From Gulosibacter molinativorax (GTDB lineage: Bacteria; Actinomycetota; Actinomycetes; Actinomycetales; Microbacteriaceae): a stretch of 64,000 bases of DNA. The position numbers were made by a program, and so were the translations under genes. This document shows positions 1 to 8,964 of the stretch, piece after piece. Positions within the stretch are counted from its first letter, which is position 1. The number at the start of each line of letters is the position of its first letter. The stretch lies in contig NZ_CP028426.1 of NCBI RefSeq assembly GCF_003010915.2, positions 1,736,001 through 1,800,000 on the forward strand. Reading direction: 5' to 3'. The notes beneath the pieces are model-generated. The model was not told the origin of the DNA, searched no databases, and was given only the letters and a program-made list of their open reading frames with translations.

Positions 1-196
1 GCGGACACAGCAACCTGGTTCGCGGACACAACAACCCAGCTCGCGGACGCAACAACCCGACCGCAACCGCAACCGCAACCGCAAGGGTCGTGGATGTGGC
101 GGTACGGCCGTCCAACTCAACGGTGCGGCAGCCCAGTTCAGCGGTGCGGCAGCCCGGCTCGGCGCCAAGCGAAAGACCCCGACTTCCGCACCGTAG
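1..196 (+). CDS. 3' end of a gene with a basic low-complexity tail (partial)
   Basis: The frame starting at base 2 stays open to a TAG at 194-196 and encodes a basic, repetitive tail: three RTQQP-type units, an RNRNRNRKGRG stretch, then two QxxGAAA-type units. The stop lies in the loop of a strong hairpin terminator, which supports a real gene end. Such tails occur at the C-terminus of actinobacterial RNA helicases and ribonucleases, but no catalytic domain is visible, so the product is not identified. The other two frames are also open for part of this stretch, so the frame choice rests on the stop-terminator arrangement. Confidence 0.35.
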   Translation, partial: RTQQPGSRTQQPSSRTQQPDRNRNRNRKGRGCGGTAVQLNGAAAQFSGAAARLGAKRKTPTSAP

Positions 197-210
197 TGCC
201 GAAGTCGGGG
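177..210 (+). terminator. Rho-independent-type terminator
   Basis: CCCCGACTTC pairs with GAAGTCGGGG, and inside it GCAC pairs with GTGC around a CGTA loop, followed by GCTTTC. It ends the gene entering from the left edge and marks the last clearly core sequence before the island. Confidence 0.8.
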
Positions 211-212
211 GC

Positions 213-455
213 TTTCAGATTGTGGAGCTACTGGGACTTTATTCTAATCGGGCCGCAAGACAGACGGTGATCGAAGAAATACTGACGTGTGAATGACGCA
301 GCACTCTTTGTGTCGCGGCTTGCACAGCGCACGCGAGTTGGGATCTAACTACATCGTGAACAGTCCCGCCCGCTGACCATTAAAACCTCGATAGCCCCAA
401 AGAAGCAAGTGTTTACCGCAAGAACGTGGTGTCGCACTCGACATAGTTAGTTGCT
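213..455. other. Intergenic junction with possible decayed att site
   Basis: No convincing gene is seen. Bases 224-239 match, with one mismatch, the 3' end of the truncated tRNA at 37,524-37,539, in the same orientation. This may be a decayed left attachment site of the island. The remainder is the 3' flank of the helicase gene that ends at 456. Confidence 0.3.
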
Positions 456-3161
456 CTACCGAATGACGCTGATCCCCCGCCTGGCCTTTAAAAGTCCTAT
501 GTCCTTGGAGTTCCCGACGACTGGCAGCACGAGACGATCAATAATCGCTTTCTGTGTCTCGGGCGTCCAAAACACTTTGAGCCGTTCACGCGCACGAGTG
601 ATTGCCGTGTAGAAGATGCTATGGCTGAAGTCTTCTTCGTTCGCATCTGTGACGACCACCTTGACTGAGTCGTACTCGAGACCCTGCGCTTTATGAATTG
701 ATACAGCGTAGGCCACCTGAAACGGCACCGTAGTATTATCTGAATCGTCATCATCATCCGTGTTTCCCGTTTGATAAACATCAAAGCGAACAGTCGAATC
801 ATCGACAAAGCGAAGGTCCTCCCCGTCCACATCGATGGCAGTTACGCTTCGATCAAGCCAGACATCAAACTGGATGTGATCCTGGAACATAACGATATCG
901 ACGATGCGCCCCTTCAGATTGTTAAAGATAACCGGCTTGAATCTCTCGATCTCGTTGAACAGAATTGGGTCGTCTACCTTGTAGGTATTCACACCCCAGG
1001 TCGCAGCTTTGCCGGGATTACTACTCTGAAGGAATCGGTTGACATTGTTAATTCCATATAAGCCGTCATAGTTCAAGCACAGAACGATCTCATCTTCACG
1101 CTGAGCTTCAAAGAGCGACTGATCAAGCACTGTTGAGAATTGATTCTGCGCAATTGATTCTTCGATACCTTGATCCATCAATCGCACCTTGGACCAGAAA
1201 TCAAGTAGTTCGGGATTCTTGGTGCGGTAAGGAGTTTCAAGCTCGAAAACTGATTCCTTCGGAATGAGCGACCGAATGATACTAAACCAATTGCCGAACT
1301 GGATCGACTCGATCTGGTAGACGTCACCTACAAGAACAAGCAGCTTAAATGAAGTGTTCTCGAGAACTCTGAGAAGGTCTGAATTGCTGACGGTGCTGCA
1401 CTCGTCAATAATTAGGACGTCGTACTCTCGTTGGACCCCAGTCCGGTATATCTGGCTACTTATCGTCCTGAATTCCGCGTGCTGTACTGAAACGCGACGC
1501 TGCAAATTGTCTTTTGCCGGGTTGGTGTGGGCAAGAAGGAGTTTTTCGTTCCCGGCGAAGTAGTTTGCGATGTAATTAATCATCGTTGACTTGCCTGTCC
1601 CCGCCGCACCATAGATGAGCGCCACGCTTGACCGAGCAAAGAGACTCTTCATCGCTTCGACTTTGGCATCATCGTCAATGTCCAGTTGGGTTTCCTCGAG
1701 CCATCGAGTTACCGCGGCTTGATATCCGTCAACACCGACTTTCGCATGCTCTTGAATTTTCTCTATGATCCTGACAGTGTCATCTTCGTATTCGCGCTGA
1801 AAGATATGACCCTTGTCTTGCACAAGCTTGCGGCCTGTGTGCTTGTAATAAAGCTTCTTGTCATACGAGGCCAAAAGCTCGTCTAAATTACCCAAAGACT
1901 CAAGCTCATCTAGAGGGGTGTAGAGCCTGCCGTACCGCTCGACGTTTGTCTTGACCCGTCGAGCCAAGAACTCATGAGTTCTGCCGCTTGCATCAATACT
2001 TTCAAGTAGGTCACCGATCCGCGGGTTATGGCCGGGCAGCGAGGTACAGAAGGGCATGTCATCGAACGGTTTGCAGCCGTAAGGCAGATTCAGATTCGAA
2101 AGTAGCCCGCAGCCTCCGTATTCATACTGAGACTTGAGCAGTTGATTGTTCATGCGCAGCATCAAGTAGCGTAAGACATTCGTTCCTGCGCCGTTGATTG
2201 AGATGATTGCCCGGGCCGAATCGAGCGCGGGGAAAATTTGAGGCCTTTTTGCGCGCTGAACGACAACGGCTCGAATGTGCCGGTAACGGGCGTCCGGCAT
2301 ATCCATTAAGTCAAGGAGATTTGAAGATGTGTCAGTAAGGAACTGCATCAGCATTCGATACTCACTGCTTCCCGAGTTCACCTTGATGTCATGCCCCAGG
2401 AGACGCGCAAAGTTATCCATCTCACAAGGTCGAATTGAGACCTCCCACTTTTGAACAACCAAAATGGGCATCGTCTGGTCCAGCACCTGGATTGCGTCAC
2501 TAATAAGCGTCAGATTCGCAGCGTACTTGCCCGTCATATCGATCTCTGTGAACGCGATGATTCGGTCAAACTTGCTCGTCTTATTCACCGCGTTCGAGAA
2601 CGTTACTTCATACAAGATGCGACCGTCCACGAAGAAGGGACGCACTCTGTGGATGTAGTAACGATTTCTGACCCCGTCAGAACCCTGAAAATTCCTTACA
2701 GCATCAATGCGCTCAGCAATTTTTTGATGGTATTCCTTCAGCGAATCATCAAGATCCACGGGGAATCGCTCAAGATTTTCCAACGTATTAATGCCGCAGC
2801 GGGACTGCAATAGAGCACGTGTCCGAAGGAGGTATTCGTAGTACTTGAGCATCAACCGCTCGGAAGCATCTCCTTCGAAAGTGTAATGCGACGCGCTCTT
2901 CTGAAGGAGTTTGTGGAAGCGATAGAGGAAGCTGATGTCTTTGGACTGAGAACCGAGCCACTCAACTGCGCCGCCTGTCGCGTCGTAGTGGAACTCCGTA
3001 TCCCCACTTTTGCTTTGCAGCCGAACAGCCACCGCCTCGACAAGATTGCGCAGCTGAGCAAGTAAGTTCTGTGCAAGGAGCGCTCTGTTGTGGCTCAACT
3101 CATCTATGTTTTGAGAGATGTTCTGCGTCACGCTTGAGATTTGCGCATCAACAGAGGCCAT
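456..3161 (-). CDS. RecD/UvrD-like SF1 DNA helicase at the end of a type I R-M operon
   Basis: A 901-residue protein. The first ~500 residues form a domain I do not recognise. The C-terminal half is a superfamily 1 helicase core: Walker A GAAGTGKST near residue 520, Walker B VLIIDECS near 588, and a UvrD_C_2-type end with SIHKAQGLEYDSV and FYTAITRARERL near 820-870. The family unwinds DNA 5'-3' or 3'-5' with ATP. It is the last gene of the minus-strand hsd operon, starting 3 nt after a 40-codon ORF, so it is likely co-transcribed and could process restricted or invading DNA. The link to restriction is inferred from position only. Confidence 0.75.
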   Translation of the reverse strand: MASVDAQISSVTQNISQNIDELSHNRALLAQNLLAQLRNLVEAVAVRLQSKSGDTEFHYDATGGAVEWLGSQSKDISFLYRFHKLLQKSASHYTFEGDASERLMLKYYEYLLRTRALLQSRCGINTLENLERFPVDLDDSLKEYHQKIAERIDAVRNFQGSDGVRNRYYIHRVRPFFVDGRILYEVTFSNAVNKTSKFDRIIAFTEIDMTGKYAANLTLISDAIQVLDQTMPILVVQKWEVSIRPCEMDNFARLLGHDIKVNSGSSEYRMLMQFLTDTSSNLLDLMDMPDARYRHIRAVVVQRAKRPQIFPALDSARAIISINGAGTNVLRYLMLRMNNQLLKSQYEYGGCGLLSNLNLPYGCKPFDDMPFCTSLPGHNPRIGDLLESIDASGRTHEFLARRVKTNVERYGRLYTPLDELESLGNLDELLASYDKKLYYKHTGRKLVQDKGHIFQREYEDDTVRIIEKIQEHAKVGVDGYQAAVTRWLEETQLDIDDDAKVEAMKSLFARSSVALIYGAAGTGKSTMINYIANYFAGNEKLLLAHTNPAKDNLQRRVSVQHAEFRTISSQIYRTGVQREYDVLIIDECSTVSNSDLLRVLENTSFKLLVLVGDVYQIESIQFGNWFSIIRSLIPKESVFELETPYRTKNPELLDFWSKVRLMDQGIEESIAQNQFSTVLDQSLFEAQREDEIVLCLNYDGLYGINNVNRFLQSSNPGKAATWGVNTYKVDDPILFNEIERFKPVIFNNLKGRIVDIVMFQDHIQFDVWLDRSVTAIDVDGEDLRFVDDSTVRFDVYQTGNTDDDDDSDNTTVPFQVAYAVSIHKAQGLEYDSVKVVVTDANEEDFSHSIFYTAITRARERLKVFWTPETQKAIIDRLVLPVVGNSKDIGLLKARRGISVIR

Positions 3162-3164
3162 TTG

Positions 3165-3287
3165 CTAGTTCCGTTCTTTGTCCGTGACATAGCCGCTCAC
3201 ATCTGGAGTCTCGAAGAAGTAGAACGACATTGTTCGCATGTGGTGCGGATTTTGCTTCTGGAAGAAGTTTGAGGCTGCGTTGATCAC
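3165..3287 (-). CDS. Small 40-codon ORF between metallopeptidase and helicase
   Basis: A GTG start (3285-3287) overlaps the stop of the upstream metallopeptidase as GTGA, with GGAGG about 10 nt upstream, and the stop lies 3 nt before the helicase ATG. The encoded peptide (about 40 residues) is rich in Phe, His and Met in the middle (HHMRTMSFYFFETPD). An ATG 8 nt further upstream would add three residues but sits directly on the GGAGGA. The tight fit in an operon where all genes overlap argues for translation. No function recognised. Confidence 0.45.
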   Translation of the reverse strand: MINAASNFFQKQNPHHMRTMSFYFFETPDVSGYVTDKERN

Positions 3288-4009
3288 GCCGACCATTCCT
3301 CCTCCGCGAGTGGGGCACCATTCAATTCATTGCGTCGTAATTCCCAGTCTGGGAGCCTCTGATCCATGAGCCTGGCGAATCGTTCGCCATGCTTTTGCTC
3401 GATGTAGTGAGTCATCTCGTGAACAACGATGTACTCCAGACAATTCGGATGTTTCTTCGCAAGCTCGAGGTTGAACCAGATATGCCTTGACTCGCGGTTG
3501 CACGACCCCCACTTGGTCTTCATGCGGCGAATCGTCCACTTTGGCACAGTGACTTGAAGCTCCCGCTCCCACTTGTTGATCAGGGGCGGAAGTGCCTGCT
3601 TCAACTGCTCCCGGTACCAGCGCTCCAGCACCGACCGACGAGACTCCACCGAAGAGTCAGCTGCTGTGTATAGGACGAGTCGGTCTCCATCGATTTCTAC
3701 ATGCGCTCTGCCCGGCCGTTCAACGACTTTCAGCCGAAGGCGGTTTCCCCAAACATAATGAGACTCGCCAGTGACCATCTCGCGCTCTGTCTGCCGTGGG
3801 GCATTCTGGAGCTGCTTCTGCTGCTTCCGAATCCAGGAGAGCCGCTGCACGATTGCGAGACGGATCTGCTCCTCATCAAATCGTTTCGGGGCCGCAACAC
3901 GCACCCGCCCAAGCGGTGGATAGACCCCAACGTGTAGGTGCTTAATATCCTTATGAACGACATCGATATCGATACCGCTGACTCTGAGGTACGCGCTAGC
4001 TGTACTCAT
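3284..4009 (-). CDS. YgjP/SprT-like zinc metallopeptidase (M48, DUF45 type)
   Basis: A 241-residue protein with the zinc site VHEMTHYIEQKHGERF (HExxH, near residues 195-210) and the family's WGSCN motif (near 168), where the fold binds its metal. No signal peptide or membrane segment, so cytoplasmic. The ATG overlaps the end of hsdR by 14 nt, indicating translational coupling. Metallopeptidases of this family are frequently found next to hsdR genes; a role in turning over the restriction complex or a partner is plausible but unproven. Confidence 0.8.
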   Translation of the reverse strand: MSTASAYLRVSGIDIDVVHKDIKHLHVGVYPPLGRVRVAAPKRFDEEQIRLAIVQRLSWIRKQQKQLQNAPRQTEREMVTGESHYVWGNRLRLKVVERPGRAHVEIDGDRLVLYTAADSSVESRRSVLERWYREQLKQALPPLINKWERELQVTVPKWTIRRMKTKWGSCNRESRHIWFNLELAKKHPNCLEYIVVHEMTHYIEQKHGERFARLMDQRLPDWELRRNELNGAPLAEEEWSA

Positions 4010-7000
4010 TGCTGCCTTCTATTAGCTCTAAGATCCGCTTCATGCGAGGGTCGTCGGCCGGAAGGTGCCTCTCGATTGCGAGCCTCACCTTCTTCTTCTT
4101 AAATCTATTGGTCTTCCATCCATGTTGTTTGCTGTTGCGTACCGCTGAATCGACGGCAAATGCAAGGTCGACGTCGTCATCTAGGTTGTCCACTAGCGAG
4201 CGCTGGGCCTCATTCTTGACCCACGTCGGGTAGCTCTTCCCTGTCTCTTTGTTGCCGAGTCGCTGGGCAGCTTCGAGGATCCTTGCTAAGTACTCTTCAT
4301 ACTCAATCGCCTGCTTCCGGCGCTCTTCAAGTAAAGCGTCGAGGAGCTCGCTCATGCGGTCGTAGAACTTCGGGTTCAATGCGTGCTCGTCGATAATGAC
4401 TTTGCGCATGTTGTTGACGATGGTTTCGGCTACTGCCTCGCGACTCTTTTTGATCCCGGGCGGCAACTTATCGATTGCTCCGCGACCCAGCTTGACGATC
4501 AGATCTATAAGCCCCGCATCCTCAAAGTTGGAAACAACCTCAGACGCACCCGCCTTGATGTAGGTATCGAGGAGGAAGCGCATGTCAGCCTCGTATGCCT
4601 TGAAGTCAACGTCTTCACCGGCTGCGAGCTTCACCTCAGCGCGCACATCACTGTAGTGGGCGATCTCGCGTCTAATTTTTTCGGTGTCCGTTGGGCTGTA
4701 GCCTGCTTCAGTCATATCATTCGCGATGTTTGCAAATGCGCGAGTGACGGCCGCCACGGCCTTGTAAAGCTCGACGCGCTTCGGTTCGTTCGCTTTGATC
4801 TGCTCGGCATTACCCGCGTCCTTCGCGACGAAGAAGGCGCGATATTCGTCGGTGCCGCGGGGCGCAAGCACCGGTTCACAAAGCGCCCGAATACGCTCGA
4901 GCGCGTCATCGAGATCCTCACGAGCTGACTCGATCCGGTCTGATAGAAGTCCCTCGATGTCTTGCTCTTCATAGTTCTCGAAGGCTCCAGAGGTGTAATC
5001 CTCAATTGCCTTTTCGAGCGAGTTAAATAGGTCGCGGTAATCAACAATGTAGCCGTAATCTTTGTCATCGCCGTCGAGACGGTTCACCCGACAGATCGCC
5101 TGGAACAGACCGTGGTCTTGCATCTTCTTGTCGATGTAGAGGTACGTCGCACTCGGGGCGTCGAAGCCGGTGAGGAGCTTGTCGACCACTATGAGGAGCC
5201 GCATCTGACCAGGCTCTTCGATGAACTGCTTCTTGACCGCTGCCTCGAACTCCTCGACGCGCTTCATCGCCGAGTCTTCATCTTCATCGAAGTAGTCAGC
5301 GAGCATACGACGGTACGTGTCGTACTGGGCAAGCTTTTCTGTCTTGCCTGCGCCCGCGTCTTCCTTGGAAATCTCGCTGACATTAGGCTCGTAGCTCGTG
5401 ACAATCGCACATTTGCCCTTGAACCCAGCTGCGACAAAAAGGTCGTAGAACTTACAGGCCTGATAAATGCTTGCTCCCACGAGCATCGCGTTGCCCCGCC
5501 GATCCATCAGACGAGGCTTCGTCTCCATGTCGAGAAGAATGTCAGCAACAATCTGCTCCGCACGAGACTTACTCGATACGACCTTCTGCATCGTGCCCCA
5601 GCGCTTCTTCAACTCAGCGCGGGTCAAATCCGTCATACCCTTGGTCTTGGCCTCAAACCACCGGTCAACGTGCGCAGGCGAGGTGAGTTCCTGATCGATA
5701 TCTCGCGCTTCGTACTTCAAGTCCAAGACGACACCGTCAGCAACGGCCTCGTTGAACTTATAGGTGTGAATGAAAGAACCGAAGGTTTCGATACTCGTCG
5801 CTTTGTCAGCTTTGAGTAGAGGTGTTCCGGTGAAGCCAATGAACATCGCGTCCGGGAGGAGCTGCTTCATCGACTTATGCATCTTGCCCGACTGCGTGCG
5901 GTGCGCTTCGTCAACGAAGACAAAGAAGTTGCCCTTAGCGCGGAAATCCTTCGGCAGCGCTGCGTTGAGTTCTTTGATGAAGTCGTCAGTGTCAGCATCC
6001 GCATCATCTTCTTCGACACTACGGAACTTATGGACGAGTGAGCCGATCAGCCACTCCTCCGAGCTATTCAGGGTCGCAATCAAGTCCGCGCCACTCTTGG
6101 TTCGGTAGATGTTCTCGTTGACGCCCTTGAACACCCTCTCGATCTGATCGTCGAGTTCAGTACGGTCAGTGATGATAAGGACTCGGGGATCAGTACCCTT
6201 CTGGGACTCGCGGATCCGCTTGGCAAGCCACACCATTGTGAGGCTCTTGCCGGAGCCTTGCGTGTGCCAGATGATGCCGCCTTCACGCTTGGCGATACGT
6301 TCTTGGGCCGCCTTTATACCGAAGAATTGGTTGTGGCGAGGGCCTTTCTTGACACCGTTGTCAAAGACGATGAAGTCGTGGATTAGCTCGAGGAAGCGTG
6401 GCTTCGAACACATTTGCAGCAAGCCACGATCGAGAAGCGAAACGACGTCGGAGTCTTCTTTCCACTCAAGCCAGTACTTCTCTGGAGTATCGATTACACC
6501 GTAGCGCAGTCCCTCAGCATCATTGCCTGCGAAGAGGAACTGAACTGTCGAGAAGAACGGACGGATGAAGTCTTTGCTCTGATTACCGATTGATTGACGG
6601 ATACCCTCGGTCACCGATACCTTTGAGCGCTTCAGCTCAATGATGCCAAGCGCCAGGCCATTCACGTAGAGCACGATGTCCGGGCGCTTTGTGTGCTGCC
6701 CAAGCACGGTTACCTCTTCGGCGAATGCGAAATGGTTCGCGGTCGGAGTCGCCCAGTCAATAAGCCAAACCGTCTGCGTTTGCTCGCCGACACCGGCCCT
6801 GACCTTCACGCCATAGCGAAGCAGTTGATAGACGTCGCGGTTTGCCTCAAACAGAGCATGTCCCGTGCCGACAGCGGCTGCCTTCTGAAGCTTGTCGAGC
6901 GCACGATTGATGAGCGTGTCATCATAGCCACGCGCGCGCAGATTCTGCGTGAGTAGATCAACTTCGATACCACTCGTGCGGTTCCCGTCAGACCAGTCGC

Positions 7001-7091
7001 CGAGGTAGTCGTAGTCCAGCTTGTCGCGGTCGGAAAGTAGTTGGACTACTCGCTCCTGCGTCTTACGTTCAATTTGACCTACAGTGCTCAT
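3996..7091 (-). CDS. hsdR: Type I restriction enzyme, R subunit
   Basis: A 1,031-residue protein, normal length for HsdR. Near residues 135-165 lies the PD-(D/E)xK nuclease core (RPDIVLYVNGLALGIIELKR), near 280 the Walker A TQGSGKSLTM, near 395 the DEAH box VDEAHRTQ, and further on the SF2 motifs GFTGTPLL and DKLLTGFDAP. With HsdM and HsdS it forms the complex that translocates DNA and cuts it far from unmethylated sites. All key residues look intact. The start is 4 nt away from the upstream gene's stop region and overlaps it slightly, consistent with one transcript. Confidence 0.95.
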   Translation of the reverse strand: MSTVGQIERKTQERVVQLLSDRDKLDYDYLGDWSDGNRTSGIEVDLLTQNLRARGYDDTLINRALDKLQKAAAVGTGHALFEANRDVYQLLRYGVKVRAGVGEQTQTVWLIDWATPTANHFAFAEEVTVLGQHTKRPDIVLYVNGLALGIIELKRSKVSVTEGIRQSIGNQSKDFIRPFFSTVQFLFAGNDAEGLRYGVIDTPEKYWLEWKEDSDVVSLLDRGLLQMCSKPRFLELIHDFIVFDNGVKKGPRHNQFFGIKAAQERIAKREGGIIWHTQGSGKSLTMVWLAKRIRESQKGTDPRVLIITDRTELDDQIERVFKGVNENIYRTKSGADLIATLNSSEEWLIGSLVHKFRSVEEDDADADTDDFIKELNAALPKDFRAKGNFFVFVDEAHRTQSGKMHKSMKQLLPDAMFIGFTGTPLLKADKATSIETFGSFIHTYKFNEAVADGVVLDLKYEARDIDQELTSPAHVDRWFEAKTKGMTDLTRAELKKRWGTMQKVVSSKSRAEQIVADILLDMETKPRLMDRRGNAMLVGASIYQACKFYDLFVAAGFKGKCAIVTSYEPNVSEISKEDAGAGKTEKLAQYDTYRRMLADYFDEDEDSAMKRVEEFEAAVKKQFIEEPGQMRLLIVVDKLLTGFDAPSATYLYIDKKMQDHGLFQAICRVNRLDGDDKDYGYIVDYRDLFNSLEKAIEDYTSGAFENYEEQDIEGLLSDRIESAREDLDDALERIRALCEPVLAPRGTDEYRAFFVAKDAGNAEQIKANEPKRVELYKAVAAVTRAFANIANDMTEAGYSPTDTEKIRREIAHYSDVRAEVKLAAGEDVDFKAYEADMRFLLDTYIKAGASEVVSNFEDAGLIDLIVKLGRGAIDKLPPGIKKSREAVAETIVNNMRKVIIDEHALNPKFYDRMSELLDALLEERRKQAIEYEEYLARILEAAQRLGNKETGKSYPTWVKNEAQRSLVDNLDDDVDLAFAVDSAVRNSKQHGWKTNRFKKKKVRLAIERHLPADDPRMKRILELIEGSNEYS

Positions 7092-7816
7092 GAAGATTCT
7101 CCTGCGCGCTCCACAGTTGATTCATCTACCCACCGAGCGAGCACGCTTAATGCGGCGAGGTATTCCAATGCGACTTGTTCTGACAGTTCTTGATCGGCCT
7201 CATGGGAGAGTGGGTTGCGAATTCCAGCAAACACTCCTTCAGCAAAGCTCATCGCTCCGCGTTGCACTGACCGATAAGTGTCACTGTCTTCTGGAGTCAC
7301 ACGGCGGAGTTTCGCCTTACCAGGCTTGGGGGTGTCCGTTGAGAACGACTCCTTGAAGAGGGCGGTCTCGCTCACATCACGCCGTCCAACCTTGTTCTGC
7401 GTCTCCGCATTGAGTTTGGTAACAGCGTCGCGTACCGCCTGAACAAAGTGACTTGATTGCCAGAGGGATGTTGCGCCCTCCCAAATCCAAGGATGCAAGT
7501 GGGCCGCTGAAATTCTTGGAGCGTCGTCGCCGAGTTTTTCCTGCAGCTCCTGCTCGCGTTGAAGCTGAGTTCTTCCGCGGCTTGCTGCTTCTCTAACCCC
7601 ATCCCACCGGCGAGAGGATTCCCGTAGTTGGCCTCGCCAACCAGAGGTCACACGGTCGAGAATCTGCTCAACCACCTGGGCCTGACCCGCGATCTCTTCC
7701 TGATTCCCTCGGATAAACGACCCCATTACATTGGGGCGCGTCGAGGGCACATATTCAGTGAGATGAATGAAACTACCTAGTTGCTCAATTGCCCAGCTTC
7801 TATCCATGCCACTCAT
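7088..7816 (-). CDS. TIGR02391/Ymh-like accessory protein of the R-M operon
   Basis: A 242-residue soluble protein. The C-terminal third has the pattern of the TIGR02391 (Ymh) family: RRVTPEDSDTYRSVQRGAMSFAEGVFAGIRNPLSHE, which includes a conserved RNPxxH. That motif resembles the RNxxxH of HEPN-type proteins. The start codon overlaps the hsdS stop (ATGA) and the stop overlaps the hsdR start region, so it is translated within the hsd operon. Members occur beside type I R-M genes; the function is not known. A role in controlling or replacing the nuclease response is a guess. Confidence 0.7.
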   Translation of the reverse strand: MSGMDRSWAIEQLGSFIHLTEYVPSTRPNVMGSFIRGNQEEIAGQAQVVEQILDRVTSGWRGQLRESSRRWDGVREAASRGRTQLQREQELQEKLGDDAPRISAAHLHPWIWEGATSLWQSSHFVQAVRDAVTKLNAETQNKVGRRDVSETALFKESFSTDTPKPGKAKLRRVTPEDSDTYRSVQRGAMSFAEGVFAGIRNPLSHEADQELSEQVALEYLAALSVLARWVDESTVERAGESS

Positions 7817-8964
7817 GCTGGAGCCCCCAGAGCAAGCCGAGTACGACCGGTGAGGAGTTGTTGCATCATGCCCGACTTGACTGCCCGAGTCTTCGTAAGG
7901 CGACTCTCCAATGTTGCAATTTCACGCCCGAAGTCATCTAGCGCGTCGGCAATGGCGTTTTGTTCTGTCAGCTCTGGTACGGGCAGCAATTTCTCCTGCA
8001 GGAACTTGAAATGGCGGTTGTAGCCGGTGCTAGCGACTGGGTTTGCCTGCAGTGCATGTGCGAAGAACCTCGTTGAATTACCTGGGACAGCCTTCAACAG
8101 TTGGGTGCCATCTGCCCCAACGGCAAACTCGAAGTCGACGAACTTCGTGATGCAGGTATGGTCTCCGAACACGATCACACCTTCACTGCCCGGGTCGAAC
8201 GCGGTGCTCATCTGATCGGTGTAGCCAATGATCGATTTCTGCCCCTGATCAACAACTGGGAGGCGGCCTACACTGTTATAGGAGGATGCTGGCACTTGGT
8301 GCTTCTTGGCGTTGAGCCGGAACATCACCTCAGGAAATGGTCGCCATGTCCACTCTTCGGTAAACCCAGGCAGTCGTGTCTTTCCGGTGAGCAACTGCCT
8401 CATCATGCCAGTCTTGATGTCTTGTTTCTTGGTGATAAGACGTTCAAGCGTAGTAATTAATCCTTCAATATCCGATACTGCACCCGCAATGGAATCCTGT
8501 ACGTCAATAGCCGGCACCGAAATTGGGAACGCCGCGAGTTCGCGCCCGTTAATGCCGGGCTGGCCGCTCCGCACTGAGGTGCGCGCTATCCAGTCCCAAT
8601 AATGCCTGGATTGAAGCACTAAAGCCAGGAACTTTGGGTTAAGTACGTCAGGATCTGGTGCGATGTTGATTAGGAACCCCGCGTATACGAGCTCCCCATC
8701 CCGACGGTCGTAGAGATAAGATTTACCAACACTCGCACCTGTACGAGCAACAACAAGTTCGTCGTCTTGAAGTAGATACTGCAACGCCGACGGATGGTCA
8801 ACTCCTACCTTTGGACTTGGAGAGAAACGGCCATACGCATCAATATCTGTGATGCGTATATATGCTGAGATCCCTGGAGTAAGAGTCACCGCGGCAGCGT
8901 TGAGTCCATAACGGGGCGGTCTCTTCAGGAAACGCCCTAATGAGTGAGGCGCGGTCGTCGTCAT
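7813..8964 (-). CDS. hsdS: Type I restriction enzyme, specificity subunit S
   Basis: The ATG at 8964 overlaps the hsdM stop (ATGA), giving 383 residues; a longer frame to 9021 exists inside hsdM but is less likely. Two target recognition domains are visible, each followed by a conserved helix ending MMRQLLTGKTRLPGF and MMQQLLTGRTRL, the usual HsdS half-repeat plan. The S subunit determines the bipartite DNA site. The site itself cannot be read from sequence. Confidence 0.92.
   Translation of the reverse strand: MTTTAPHSLGRFLKRPPRYGLNAAAVTLTPGISAYIRITDIDAYGRFSPSPKVGVDHPSALQYLLQDDELVVARTGASVGKSYLYDRRDGELVYAGFLINIAPDPDVLNPKFLALVLQSRHYWDWIARTSVRSGQPGINGRELAAFPISVPAIDVQDSIAGAVSDIEGLITTLERLITKKQDIKTGMMRQLLTGKTRLPGFTEEWTWRPFPEVMFRLNAKKHQVPASSYNSVGRLPVVDQGQKSIIGYTDQMSTAFDPGSEGVIVFGDHTCITKFVDFEFAVGADGTQLLKAVPGNSTRFFAHALQANPVASTGYNRHFKFLQEKLLPVPELTEQNAIADALDDFGREIATLESRLTKTRAVKSGMMQQLLTGRTRLALGAPA

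Noticed and set aside
90..296. A 68-codon ORF at the left edge
   Set aside because: It runs through the hairpin terminator and has no ribosome site; another frame ends properly at 194-196.
7078..7095. Fusion of hsdR with the upstream Ymh-like gene
   Set aside because: Separate start and stop codons with a small overlap are visible; frames differ.
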